Shown here in pieces: positions 43,353-52,377 of a stretch of 64,000 bases of DNA; position 1 is the stretch's first letter, and each line of letters opens with the position of its first letter. The notes below the pieces were generated by a model. That model saw nothing but the letters and a program-made list of their open reading frames with translations, was not told the origin of the DNA and did no database searches. The stretch covers positions 124,001 through 188,000 of the forward strand of contig CP134536.1 in the NCBI GenBank assembly GCA_031826515.1, read 5' to 3'. Source of the stretch: Flavobacteriaceae bacterium HL-DH10. Lineage in GTDB: Bacteria; Bacteroidota; Bacteroidia; Flavobacteriales; Flavobacteriaceae. The position numbers and the translations under genes were made by a program.

Positions 43353-44246
43353 ATGAAAAACAGTATATCAATAGATCCAAACACACTTTCTACAAAGAAG
43401 TTACATAGCATTTTATTATCAGCTGTAGCCCCAAGACCTATAGCTTTGGCAAGTACTGTAAATAATAAAGGTATAGTGAATTTGAGTCCATTTAGTTTTT
43501 TTAATGTATTTAGTGCAAATCCTCCTATTTTAATTTTTTCTCCAGCTCGCAGAGTAAGAGATAATACAACAAAACATACTTTAGAAAACGTTGAAAACAC
43601 AAAAGAAGTAGTCATTAATATTGTAAACTTTCCTATAGTTGAGCAAGTTTCATTATCAAGTACAGAATACGAGGAAGGCGTAAATGAATTTATAAAATCT
43701 GGATTAACTGAAGTTCCTTCAGAAAAAATTAAACCGCCAAGAGTACAAGAATCTCCAATTTCTTTTGAATGTGTAGTAGATAACATTATTCATTTAGGAC
43801 ATGAGGGTGGCGCTGGTAATCTAGTTATTTGTAAGGTTGTTCAAATTCATATAAATAATGAATATCTAGATGCTGATGACAATATTGATACAAAAAAATT
43901 AGACTTAGTAGCTCGATTAGGAGCAAATTGGTATACCCGAATTACTGAAGAATCGTTGTTTGAAATACCAAAACCAATTTTTACAAAAGGCATTGGCGTT
44001 GATAAACTACCAAAGCATATTTTTTCAACAAGTGTTTTATCAGGAAATAATATTGGCAGACTAGGAAACTATAAAGGCATTCCAACAACTCAAGAAATTG
44101 AAGAAAGCAAAATTTTACCCGAAGTGGTTAAAGTACTTTCTATTAAAGATAATCAAGAAAAATTAGAAGCTCTACATAAAATAGTTAAGCTTCATTTAGA
44201 AAATGATAATTTAGATATAGCAATAAAAATATTATTCTGCTTATAA
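43353..44246 (+). CDS. Flavin reductase-like FMN-binding split-barrel protein
   Basis: 297 residues. The split-barrel core is seen in AVAPRPIALASTVNNKGIVN, NLSPFSFFNVFSANPPIL and EEGVNEFIKSGLT. It is 146 bp past the phenylalanine hydroxylase, same strand. Such proteins are often found with aromatic-amino-acid catabolism in flavobacteria. Exact reaction unknown; NAD(P)H:flavin reduction or an isomerase-like role is possible. The 265-bp gap behind it (44247-44511), where it converges on the rubredoxin gene, shows only A/T-rich sequence. Confidence 0.83.
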   Translation: MKNSISIDPNTLSTKKLHSILLSAVAPRPIALASTVNNKGIVNLSPFSFFNVFSANPPILIFSPARRVRDNTTKHTLENVENTKEVVINIVNFPIVEQVSLSSTEYEEGVNEFIKSGLTEVPSEKIKPPRVQESPISFECVVDNIIHLGHEGGAGNLVICKVVQIHINNEYLDADDNIDTKKLDLVARLGANWYTRITEESLFEIPKPIFTKGIGVDKLPKHIFSTSVLSGNNIGRLGNYKGIPTTQEIEESKILPEVVKVLSIKDNQEKLEALHKIVKLHLENDNLDIAIKILFCL

Positions 44247-44511
44247 TACCTAGTTTTTATAAAACACTATTTCAACCACAGCTTAAAATTAGCTAATAAC
44301 ACAAACCTATTTTATATATAGAAACCTATTTTTTATTAATCTCAAATGAAATAATTATACGAGTTATTTTGCTTGTCTTAAATTGGATAAATTAGTTCTT
44401 TCTAAAAAATAAATGAATTTGTTATTTAAAATTACTTCCTATAAAATATGCAGATGGTTAACAATAATTTGTTTTGTTAATTTATCATCATAATTTTTAT
44501 TCCCTTTATTT

Positions 44512-45948
44512 TTAATGTTTAACCAAAACCTTCTTTTCAAAACTACTTTTTGGGGCTTCGCAAAGTGAACATTCATAGGTTTCCGAAAGGCTTTCAAAAG
44601 GTGTAAATGGTTCTATATTTTGGGTAATATCTCCGTAAGTTTCATTATAAATGGTTAAACAATCTTTACATTGATACACCTCTTCTTCTATAGCATCCTT
44701 ATTAACTTCTAGTACTTTTTCTTCTGTGTTTTCAGTTCCTAATTGTTCAAAATATAACTGACTAAGCTCCATCAATAACCCAGGTAATTCGACCTTATCT
44801 ACATCTTGCACATGCATAACATACTCTCGTGTATTCGGATCGAAATTCTTAGCATACAAGAGGTTATAAGTATCCCTAATAATAAAATCGCCCAAAGCTT
44901 CTGGTTGTTTATTTTTTTCAATAACTACCGATGTGAAATTATAGGTATCGCTTCCGTAATTGGAAATACCAAAGGTTAACCCATAGGTACTAATATCGTT
45001 CTGGTCAAAATTAGTTACCAAATATTTTTTTAAGCTTAAAGCGTCTTTGTCGTTAACGGGTAAATGCCAATTTAGTTCTAGCATAGAATGACGTACATTT
45101 ATACCATATCTGCCTAAAAACTTCTCCCAATGTATTTTAGAGTCTATTGGAATTCCTTTAACTATAAATGATTTCCAAGGCGTTATCGATATTTTACCAA
45201 TTTTACTCTCTGCACATAATTCGCACATGGCTTTTAAAAAGGATAAATCGTATCTGTTGTTTCTCCAATAGAGACCCAACCAATATTTATCCATAGCGAT
45301 TCTGTTCATGCCTTCATAATATGGAAATGGGTAAAACGGGACTTCTAAAGGTTTATCAACTGTTCTATTATTTGTATCGATAGCATCACTTACTAAATCG
45401 AAAATAGTTTCGATGGTTTCAGGTTCTTCTTGCAAAATATTCTCAATAGCAAGCTCTATTTTATCCATATCCCAACTATAAATTAGTGCCGGATACATTT
45501 CTGTTTTTTTCCATTCTGGAAGTCGGATATACAGATACCAATAATCTTCATGTTCTGAAGCTATAAAATTAATATGTCCCGTAAATAAAGGCACTAAACG
45601 CTGTTTGGGATCGGTAATATTTAATCTTAATTTAAGTTTATGCTTAAATTGTTCTATGATATATAAATATCTATCACTGGTAAGCCATGATGTGCTTGGT
45701 AAAATATCTGCCGACACATAAGATGAGGCTATATTTTCTACACCATCTCTTTTTGGTTTAATAAACTGAATTTTATCAAATTGACTAAACTTAGTTTCAT
45801 CAATATCTTCTGGAAATATAATATCCTGTCGAGAACCAAAAGATATGGCATCTAAACCTAAACTTTCTGCTGCTTCACATATATATTTGAGCTCGCCAGG
45901 AGATAATACACCTCCATTTATTAGTAATCTATAAGGTTCTTTTATCAT
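44512..45948 (-). CDS. Rubredoxin fused to a nitrite/sulfite-reductase ferredoxin-like module
   Basis: 478 residues. The first ~390 resemble the ferredoxin-like half-domains of nitrite/sulfite reductases (for example MCELCAESKIGKISITPWKS), but the siroheme/4Fe-4S Cys pattern is not evident. Residues ~425-470 form a rubredoxin: YQCKDCLTIYNETYGD and YECSLCEAPKSSF, with two CxxC pairs. The start overlaps the nasA stop by 4 bp (ATGA), so the two proteins are probably made together and it is likely the electron mediator for nitrate reductase. No stand-alone NiR activity is expected; nirBD is elsewhere. Confidence 0.82.
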   Translation of the reverse strand: MIKEPYRLLINGGVLSPGELKYICEAAESLGLDAISFGSRQDIIFPEDIDETKFSQFDKIQFIKPKRDGVENIASSYVSADILPSTSWLTSDRYLYIIEQFKHKLKLRLNITDPKQRLVPLFTGHINFIASEHEDYWYLYIRLPEWKKTEMYPALIYSWDMDKIELAIENILQEEPETIETIFDLVSDAIDTNNRTVDKPLEVPFYPFPYYEGMNRIAMDKYWLGLYWRNNRYDLSFLKAMCELCAESKIGKISITPWKSFIVKGIPIDSKIHWEKFLGRYGINVRHSMLELNWHLPVNDKDALSLKKYLVTNFDQNDISTYGLTFGISNYGSDTYNFTSVVIEKNKQPEALGDFIIRDTYNLLYAKNFDPNTREYVMHVQDVDKVELPGLLMELSQLYFEQLGTENTEEKVLEVNKDAIEEEVYQCKDCLTIYNETYGDITQNIEPFTPFESLSETYECSLCEAPKSSFEKKVLVKH

Positions 45949-48900
45949 GCCAATACTTTTGTATTATTCAATATTTCTCGAACTTCTGTTTTACAACTTC
46001 CGCAACCTAAACCTGCTCCTGTTTTATTACAAAGCGCTGTAAAATCGGTGCAACCATCTTTAATAGTTTCTTCAATATTACCAGCTCCTACCTGACTGCA
46101 AGAACATACTAATTTACCTAAAACAGGTACGTCGTTTGAAGCACCTCGCAATAAGGTATTTCGTTTATCAGACATTTCTATTTTACTCTCAATCATCGTT
46201 TTAAATTCGGCAAATTCGTTTTTATCGCCCATTAAAACGGCTCCAATTAAAAGATCATCTTTTACAATACATTTTTTATAGTAACGCTTTTTAATATCGG
46301 TAAAAATAACTTCCTCATAGCTATCATCATTTTCAGGCACATTAATCTCTCCAATACTACAAAGGTTAAGATCGTTGAATTTTAAAATATTCATTAACAC
46401 CGATCCGTGATACGAACAACTAATATCGCCAGCAATAAAATTTGCTAAAATATTAGCTTGCTGTTCTGCTGCCGATGTAATTCCGAATAATTGATTATTA
46501 TATTCTGCTATTTCTCCGATAGCAAAAATATCTGGATGTGACGATTGTAAATGTTGATTTACTTTAACACCACGACTACAATCAATACCATTCTCTCTTG
46601 CTATCTCGATATTAGGAATGGTTCCAATGGCATAAACAATTGCATTCGCCGTAATTAATTTTCCACTTTTAAGTGTAATGTTTAATTCGCCTGTATCATC
46701 ATCATCAAACACGGTGCTTACTTCATTATCAAAATAAATTTGAATACCACGCTCTTGTACATCTAAAGCTAGCAATTTACTAGAAACCTTATCTAATTGA
46801 CGCTCCATTAATCGTGATGCACGCTGAATGATCGTAATTTTTACATTTTTATGCTTCATAGCAGCAGCCAACTCTAATCCTAATAAACCACCACCTACAA
46901 TAGCAACATGTTGTTCTTCTGGAGGTAATCCTGTAGCATCTAAATAAGATTTAAAGGCATCAGCATCACTTTTATTTCGCATCGTAAACCTACCTGGTAA
47001 ATCTATTTGAACATCCTTTGGAATAAAGGCTCGACTACCTGTAGCTAGAATGAGTTTATCAAACGAGTATGCTTCACCATCACTAGCGGTTACTACTTTG
47101 TTTTCTTTATCTATTTTAGTAATAAGCGTTTCAGGGTGTACCGTAATATTAAGTTTATTTAACTCTACTTTCTTTATTTTAAGAAGCTGCTCCCAGGTTA
47201 ATTCCTCGGTAACATATTCTGGTAATAAAACTCGGTTATAAAACAAATTAGGCTCTTTAGAAAATACATGAATTTCATCCACTTCATTATACTCTCTATA
47301 ATTTTGTACAAACCTAAAAGCTGCCGCACCTGCACCTGCAATAATTATTTTTTCTGCTTTCTTTTTATATTTTGAAACCGAAACTGTCGTGAACTTAAAA
47401 TCGGGTTCTTTCGACTGCGGATCTATATGTGTATTGGTTAAATTATTCGTTCTATTTAAATCACTTTGCAATTGTTTCCCCCAATGCATAGGTAAAAACA
47501 CGACGCCTTTTTTTATAGCATCAGTAACTTTAGCACGTACCCTAACAACACCATTAGCACTTTTAATTTCTGAAATATTGCCATCTTTTATCTTATTTAA
47601 ATAAGCATCCACAGGGTTTATTTCTAAAACTGGTGTTGGATAATGTGTTTTTAAACGCGAAACCTTTCCTGTTTTAGTCATAGTGTGCCATTGATCTCGC
47701 ACACGACCTGTTGTTAAAATTAAAGGATACTCGCCATTTGGTTGCACCGATGTATTCTTAATAGTTTTTGCAACATTAAAAATGGCTTTTTGCGAAGGCG
47801 TATAAAACTTTTTATCTTCAAATAATCTTGGAGTTCCGCTATGTCTATATTCGGGCACTGGCCATTGAAAAGTACCTTCATGCTTTAATCTATAATAGTT
47901 TAAAAAAGACACATCAATTTTTGTCCCTTTTGTCATAGACGCATACTCATCATAAATCTCTTCGGCACTGTTATAGTTAAAACCTCTAAACCCCATACGT
48001 TGCGCAAAATCACAAAATATCTCGACATCTGGTCTGGCTTCACCTGGTGCATTAATTTCTTTAGGTAAGTATGAAATACGTCTTTCAGAATTTGTCATAG
48101 TCCCTTCCTTCTCTAACCAACCGGCAGCAGGAAGTACTAAATCGGCATACTCAAGAGTATCTGCTTTATGCGAAATATCTTGAACTACCACAAACTTAGC
48201 GTTTTTCATGGCACGCTCAATTTGATGTGTATTTGGCAAGCTAACTAACGGATTAGTACAAGCAATCCAAACGGCTTTAAGTTTTCCGCTTTCAAGTGCT
48301 TCAAACATTTCGGTAGCTGTTAAACCTGGTTTTGGAGAAATACTATCTACACCCCAAAACTGAGCCACTTCACGTCGATGTTCTTCATTTTGCAAATCTT
48401 TATGAACCGCTAATAAATTTGCCATTCCTCCTACTTCGCGACCACCCATAGCATTAGGCTGTCCAGTTAATGAAAAAGGTCCGGATCCTGGTTTTCCAAC
48501 TTGTCCCGTAATTAACGACAAATTTAGAAGCGCTGTATTTTTATCGGTTCCCACCACACTCTGGTTAAGTCCCATAGCCCACATACTAATAAAACCCTTT
48601 GAAAGTCCGATAGTATCTGCTGCTTTTCTTATTTCTTTTTCAGAAACGCCACATAATTTTGATGCTTCTTTTAAGGACGTTCCAAAAATCTGTTCTTTAT
48701 AATCACTAAAACCTTCAGTATGCTTTTTAATAAATGCTTCATCAATTAAACCACGCTTATATAAACAACGTGCGATAGCATTATAAAGAATAACATCGGT
48801 TCCTGGAAGAATTTGAAGGTGGATATCTGCAAAGTTAGCTGTATCCGTTTTTCGTGGATCTACAACTATAATTTTAACATCAGGGTTCTTTTCTTTATGC

Positions 48901-49466
48901 TGCTCGATGCGTCTAAAAAGAATAGGATGACACCAAGCTGGGTTAGCCCCAGTAATTAAAAAACAATCTGCCAACTCTATATCTGCATACGAGATAGGCA
49001 CACTATCTTCCCCAAATGTTTTTTTATAACCAACCACTGCCGAACTCATACACAAGCGTGAATTGGTATCTATATTATTGGTTCCTATAAACCCTTTTGT
49101 AAGTTTATTAGCAATATAATATTCTTCAGTTAAACTTTGTCCAGACACATAAAATGCCACACTATCTGGTCCATGTTTTTTAATAATAGATTTAAAAACG
49201 CTCGCAGCTCTGTCTAAGGCATCGTCCCAACTTACACGCTCACGCGGATGCGAACGACTCCATCGCATTTCTGGATATAAAATTCTATCAGACGTGTCAT
49301 TTACAACATAATGCAAATTCATTCCCTTAGAACATAGCATGCCTTTGTTTACCGGATGGTCTTTATCGCCTTCTACTAAAACCTTATTATTATGGTCTTT
49401 TTTAACAATAATACCACATCCAACTCCACAATAAGAGCATGTTGTTTTTACTTCATTTTTAGACAT
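45945..49466 (-). CDS. nasA: Assimilatory nitrate reductase NasA fused to a NasB-like NAD/FAD and BFD domain
   Basis: 1173 residues. Residues 1 to ~690 are a cytoplasmic NasA: CSYCGVGCGIIV...MLCSKG, Mo ligand Cys in SRLCMSSAVVGYKKTFGED, TGQPNAMGGREVGGMANLL and LTTGRVRDQWHTMTKTG. Residues ~705-1085 are a NirB/NasB-type pyridine-nucleotide disulfide oxidoreductase domain: IIAGAGAAAFRFVQ, LATGSRAFIP, VAIVGGGLLGLELAAAM and HPDIFAIGE. The last 70 residues are a BFD-type [2Fe-2S] site (VCSCSQVGAGN...GLGCGSCKTEV). In Bacillus these parts are separate subunits; here NAD(P)H to nitrate transfer could occur in one chain. No Tat signal. Confidence 0.9.
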   Translation of the reverse strand: MSKNEVKTTCSYCGVGCGIIVKKDHNNKVLVEGDKDHPVNKGMLCSKGMNLHYVVNDTSDRILYPEMRWSRSHPRERVSWDDALDRAASVFKSIIKKHGPDSVAFYVSGQSLTEEYYIANKLTKGFIGTNNIDTNSRLCMSSAVVGYKKTFGEDSVPISYADIELADCFLITGANPAWCHPILFRRIEQHKEKNPDVKIIVVDPRKTDTANFADIHLQILPGTDVILYNAIARCLYKRGLIDEAFIKKHTEGFSDYKEQIFGTSLKEASKLCGVSEKEIRKAADTIGLSKGFISMWAMGLNQSVVGTDKNTALLNLSLITGQVGKPGSGPFSLTGQPNAMGGREVGGMANLLAVHKDLQNEEHRREVAQFWGVDSISPKPGLTATEMFEALESGKLKAVWIACTNPLVSLPNTHQIERAMKNAKFVVVQDISHKADTLEYADLVLPAAGWLEKEGTMTNSERRISYLPKEINAPGEARPDVEIFCDFAQRMGFRGFNYNSAEEIYDEYASMTKGTKIDVSFLNYYRLKHEGTFQWPVPEYRHSGTPRLFEDKKFYTPSQKAIFNVAKTIKNTSVQPNGEYPLILTTGRVRDQWHTMTKTGKVSRLKTHYPTPVLEINPVDAYLNKIKDGNISEIKSANGVVRVRAKVTDAIKKGVVFLPMHWGKQLQSDLNRTNNLTNTHIDPQSKEPDFKFTTVSVSKYKKKAEKIIIAGAGAAAFRFVQNYREYNEVDEIHVFSKEPNLFYNRVLLPEYVTEELTWEQLLKIKKVELNKLNITVHPETLITKIDKENKVVTASDGEAYSFDKLILATGSRAFIPKDVQIDLPGRFTMRNKSDADAFKSYLDATGLPPEEQHVAIVGGGLLGLELAAAMKHKNVKITIIQRASRLMERQLDKVSSKLLALDVQERGIQIYFDNEVSTVFDDDDTGELNITLKSGKLITANAIVYAIGTIPNIEIARENGIDCSRGVKVNQHLQSSHPDIFAIGEIAEYNNQLFGITSAAEQQANILANFIAGDISCSYHGSVLMNILKFNDLNLCSIGEINVPENDDSYEEVIFTDIKKRYYKKCIVKDDLLIGAVLMGDKNEFAEFKTMIESKIEMSDKRNTLLRGASNDVPVLGKLVCSCSQVGAGNIEETIKDGCTDFTALCNKTGAGLGCGSCKTEVREILNNTKVLA

Positions 49467-49506
49467 TTACACCTGCGTTTTACACGAATTAAAAAAATAT
49501 TATAAT

Positions 49507-49527
49507 ACCAAACAAGTATCTATACTT
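49507..49527. promoter_or_regulatory. Motif-1 operator and -7 region of nasA
   Basis: AAGTATCTATACTT at 49514-49527 matches AAGTAnnnnTACTT. On the minus strand it runs into TTGTTTG, a shortened -7-type box like that at globin. The nasA ATG is 47 bp away. Confidence 0.7.
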
Positions 49528-49592
49528 ACTATTCTCAATACTCTAATAAAGCTAACATAAATCATTAAATTGATAAAATTTAATAGCAAAAA

Positions 49593-51017
49593 TTAACTTT
49601 TTACTTTTATAGGTTGAAGGTCTCCTGTTAAAGATTCACTAACTGAAGGCACCTCTTCATCTTCTGAAGAAAATTTAATTGCTAAAGCTAAAAACCCTGT
49701 GGCTATTACAACAAAACCAATAATAAAATAGCCTTGTGACACTGCTGAAGATGATGCTGCAGACTGTGCTACTTTTAAAGCATGATCGCCTAAACCTTCA
49801 TTAGCTACTATGGCTGCTTTTTCTGCTAAAGCCGATTTAGATTTTAATAAAAAAGCCGCTAAAAAAGCCCCTACATTACCACCTGCTCCAACAATTCCTG
49901 AAACAGACCCAATGGCCTTTTTGTTTATAAATGGCACGACTGAAAATGTTGCGCCTTCTGCCATTTGAACCGATAAGCTAAAAAGAATTAAAAATACAAC
50001 CCCTACAATAATACTTGTGGTAGTCGAAAAAGTAACCAACATGATACCTTGTAATGTTAAAATGAATGATAAAAATAATACACGGCCTCGTAACCCTTTT
50101 AATTTCCCGAATTTATCACCAAAAAAACCACCTAATGTACGCGCAAAAATATTCATTAAAGCGAATGATAACACGATGTTCCCTGCTGTTAATCGTTCTA
50201 ATTGAAACGTATTTTGAAGATAATCATCCATAGTACCATATACGGTAAGTTCGATACCAAAACTAGCTGCATAGACAACAAATAAAATCCAGATTCTATA
50301 ATCTTTAATAACTTCTAAAAAACCAACTTGATCCTTTTTGGTAGCTACCATTTCTCCAGCAGCTTTTAACTCATTAAAATTACCTTTTGGAGTATCTTGA
50401 GTAAAGAAAAAATAAACCAAGCCCATTAAAAAACAAATAACACCTGCAATAACCATAGAATATCTCCAAGCTTCGGTATCTGCAATACCAAAACTCACTA
50501 CTGCTGCAGCAATTAAAGGCATCCCTAAACGATTAGCACCACCACCAAGATTTCCCCATCCAGCAGATGTTGCATTGGCAGTACCTACAATATTTGGTGC
50601 AAACATTAAAGACGTATGCACTTGTGTAATTACAAACGAGGCTCCAATAAAACCTATAAATAATCTACATATTAAAAACTGAAGCGGTGTTTGTACCAAT
50701 CCGCACAAAATAACAGGAATAGCACCTATTATTAGCAACCATGTATAACATAATCTCGGGCCATATTTATCGCATAATTTACCAATAAGTAAACGTGCAA
50801 ATACAGTTCCTGAAACTGCGAGAATAATGGAATTCCATTTTTGATCTGGGGTTAACCCCAAGTCTCTAACAACATCTGGCATAAAGGGTACAATACCAAA
50901 CCATGCGAAGAAACACATGAAAAACGAAATAGAGGTTATCCAAAACGTACGTATTGAAACATCTTTAAAATTGAATAAATTTAATTTTGTGGCTTTAACT
51001 GCGTCTATATTTATCAT
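49593..51017 (-). CDS. narK: Nitrate/nitrite transporter, NarK/NasA MFS family
   Basis: 474 residues, twelve hydrophobic helices. It shows the nitrate signature SAGWGNLGGGANRLGMP in helix 5 and the paired motif GSVSGIVGAGGNVGAF in helix 11, and RLLIGKLCDKYGPR. It imports nitrate or exchanges nitrate for nitrite. It is monocistronic, directly upstream of nasA on the same strand and with its own motif-1 promoter. The second uptake route next to the ABC system implies use over a range of nitrate concentrations. Confidence 0.93.
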   Translation of the reverse strand: MINIDAVKATKLNLFNFKDVSIRTFWITSISFFMCFFAWFGIVPFMPDVVRDLGLTPDQKWNSIILAVSGTVFARLLIGKLCDKYGPRLCYTWLLIIGAIPVILCGLVQTPLQFLICRLFIGFIGASFVITQVHTSLMFAPNIVGTANATSAGWGNLGGGANRLGMPLIAAAVVSFGIADTEAWRYSMVIAGVICFLMGLVYFFFTQDTPKGNFNELKAAGEMVATKKDQVGFLEVIKDYRIWILFVVYAASFGIELTVYGTMDDYLQNTFQLERLTAGNIVLSFALMNIFARTLGGFFGDKFGKLKGLRGRVLFLSFILTLQGIMLVTFSTTTSIIVGVVFLILFSLSVQMAEGATFSVVPFINKKAIGSVSGIVGAGGNVGAFLAAFLLKSKSALAEKAAIVANEGLGDHALKVAQSAASSSAVSQGYFIIGFVVIATGFLALAIKFSSEDEEVPSVSESLTGDLQPIKVKS

Positions 51018-51038
51018 AACTAAGTATTATTATAGCGA

Positions 51039-51059
51039 CAAAATTAAGTATAAATACTT
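51039..51059. promoter_or_regulatory. Motif-1 operator fused to the narK -7 box
   Basis: AAGTATAAATACTT at 51046-51059; on the minus strand its last T begins a perfect -7 box TAATTTTG (51046-51039). No -33 TTG is seen upstream. A further palindrome AAAATACGTATTTT lies at 51074-51087. Confidence 0.75.
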
Positions 51060-51243
51060 AATTTTGGAGTATAAAAATACGTATTTTACGTAAAAATGTA
51101 ATATTGTTAATTATGAAATAAAGATTTTGAGGATTTAATAAAATGATGGAAATATTAAAAGTTTTTTATTAGAATACATAAAAATTCTGACATACCATAT
51201 TGATTTTAAAATGAAAAAACCATTATAAATGTAGGTATTTAAC

Positions 51244-51251
51244 TATATTTG
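51244..51251 (+). promoter_or_regulatory. -7 box at the left end of the cassette array
   Basis: TATATTTG on the plus strand, 60 bp before the first cassette gene and 47 bp before the first attC-like core. A promoter here would read into the array, like the Pc promoter of an integron. No -33 TTG seen. Confidence 0.4.
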
Positions 51252-51295
51252 ATTATATCAATAATACAGATAAACATACTAGTGTGTTTATTTAA

Positions 51296-51307
51296 GTGTT
51301 AGGCAAA
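51296..51307. repeat. Right-hand (R'-like) core at the start of cassette 1
   Basis: GTGTTAGGCAAA is the exact reverse complement of 52045-52056 behind the gene. Its core GTTAGGC (51298-51304) fits the attC R' consensus GTTRRRY. Confidence 0.6.
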
Positions 51308-51310
51308 ATT

Positions 51311-52039
51311 ATGAAACAGAAACTTCCAATATTTTTAATAATCCTGTTTTTGACTTTTAGTTGTGTTCAAAAAAAAGAAAATCGGAAAAAGACGAATGAA
51401 TTAGATGTTGGAATAAAAGAAAAAATAATTACAAAAAAAGAACAATTTCAGAACAGTTTTAAAATTGACACTTCTCTGACTAAAAAAATTGCATTTGATT
51501 TTATAAAAGTTTCAAACTCTTTAAAAACAGATAGCATTTTGTCAATCTGTAATTGTGACAAAGACAAAAAAACCAATACAATTAAAATACAACTTGAAAC
51601 AGGAATTCCAATTAAAAAAGATTTAGACACAATAAGTGAAAGCTCAAATAAAAAATGGAATACTGTATTACAAACAAGAGATTTAGGTTATTTAAAAGAA
51701 TTAAAAGGTCAATTTAAATTTTTGAACATAATCTTAAAGGACTGTTTAGTCAAGAGTATAAACTTATATTCTAAATCAACTGCAAAAGAATATAATGGGA
51801 ATGATTTTGACTCATTATCAATTGAAAGATACAAAATAAACATCTCTAAATTTAACTATTCAATAGCTTCTGATATTTATGGAGAATTTGAATTTAGGTT
51901 AAATAAAGAGTTTGGGCTTTTCAAAAATGACACAATCTTAAAAGGTCGTTTTCTATGTAATAATTGGAGAATTTGGGAAAGCGAAAAAATCAAAAATTGG
52001 AATATTAATAAACAGTCAAAAGAAACGAGCATTGAATAA
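51311..52039 (+). CDS. Hypothetical lipoprotein, cassette 1 gene
   Basis: 242 residues from the ATG at 51311; a GTG at 51296 lies within the repeat core and is unlikely. The N-terminus MKQKLPIFLIILFLTFSCVQ is a lipoprotein signal. The rest is Lys/Asn/Ser-rich with no family I recognise; the second half alternates hydrophobic and polar residues as in a beta-rich domain (YSIASDIYGEFEFRLN). Flanked by a perfect 12-bp inverted repeat with attC-type cores. Its AT bias is at least as strong as that of the chromosome around it. Function unknown. Confidence 0.7.
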   Translation: MKQKLPIFLIILFLTFSCVQKKENRKKTNELDVGIKEKIITKKEQFQNSFKIDTSLTKKIAFDFIKVSNSLKTDSILSICNCDKDKKTNTIKIQLETGIPIKKDLDTISESSNKKWNTVLQTRDLGYLKELKGQFKFLNIILKDCLVKSINLYSKSTAKEYNGNDFDSLSIERYKINISKFNYSIASDIYGEFEFRLNKEFGLFKNDTILKGRFLCNNWRIWESEKIKNWNINKQSKETSIE

Positions 52040-52044
52040 AAAAC

Positions 52045-52086
52045 TTTGCCTAACACCGTATCCTATGAAAAGCACTAGCCTAGTTC
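52045..52086. repeat. attC-like element after cassette 1, left part (split by the IS)
   Basis: Begins with TTTGCCTAACAC, holding the R''-type core GCCTAAC (52048-52054), which pairs with GTTAGGC before the gene. It is broken at 52086 by the IS110-family element; the other part resumes at 53512 after a 7-bp direct repeat (CTAGTTC). Confidence 0.6.
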
Positions 52087-52138
52087 TCCAAAGTTATTAT
52101 TTATTTTTTAATTATCTCATAATGATGACTCTGTGGTG

Positions 52139-52179
52139 TTGAAATGTTGATAATTCCGATAGGATTATCAACATTTCAA
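52139..52179. other. Strong 16-bp hairpin in the non-coding 3' end of the IS
   Basis: TTGAAATGTTGATAAT (52139-52154) and its exact complement (52164-52179) around a 9-nt loop TCCGATAGG. It could be part of a bridge-type RNA or a terminator of the transposase transcript; no T-tract follows on the minus strand. Confidence 0.5.
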
Positions 52180-52377
52180 TGGCATTTAAATAACTTGCTC
52201 CGCATCCTATATGTGATCCATTCTAAAACATGATGGTCACCAGCATCTGTATGATTATAAGTTATAATAAACCTGTCCACTTGCTAAAAATGTGTGATAC
52301 CTAATAATTTGGTTCACCTACGGTGTTTTGTGATACAGGTTTTGCTACTTCTTTGTGAGCTCTGTTATTGGTTTATA

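Noticed and set aside
43274-43786. Minus-strand frame of 170 codons overlapping the flavin reductase gene
   Set aside because: Long but antisense to a recognisable family; no motif of its own.
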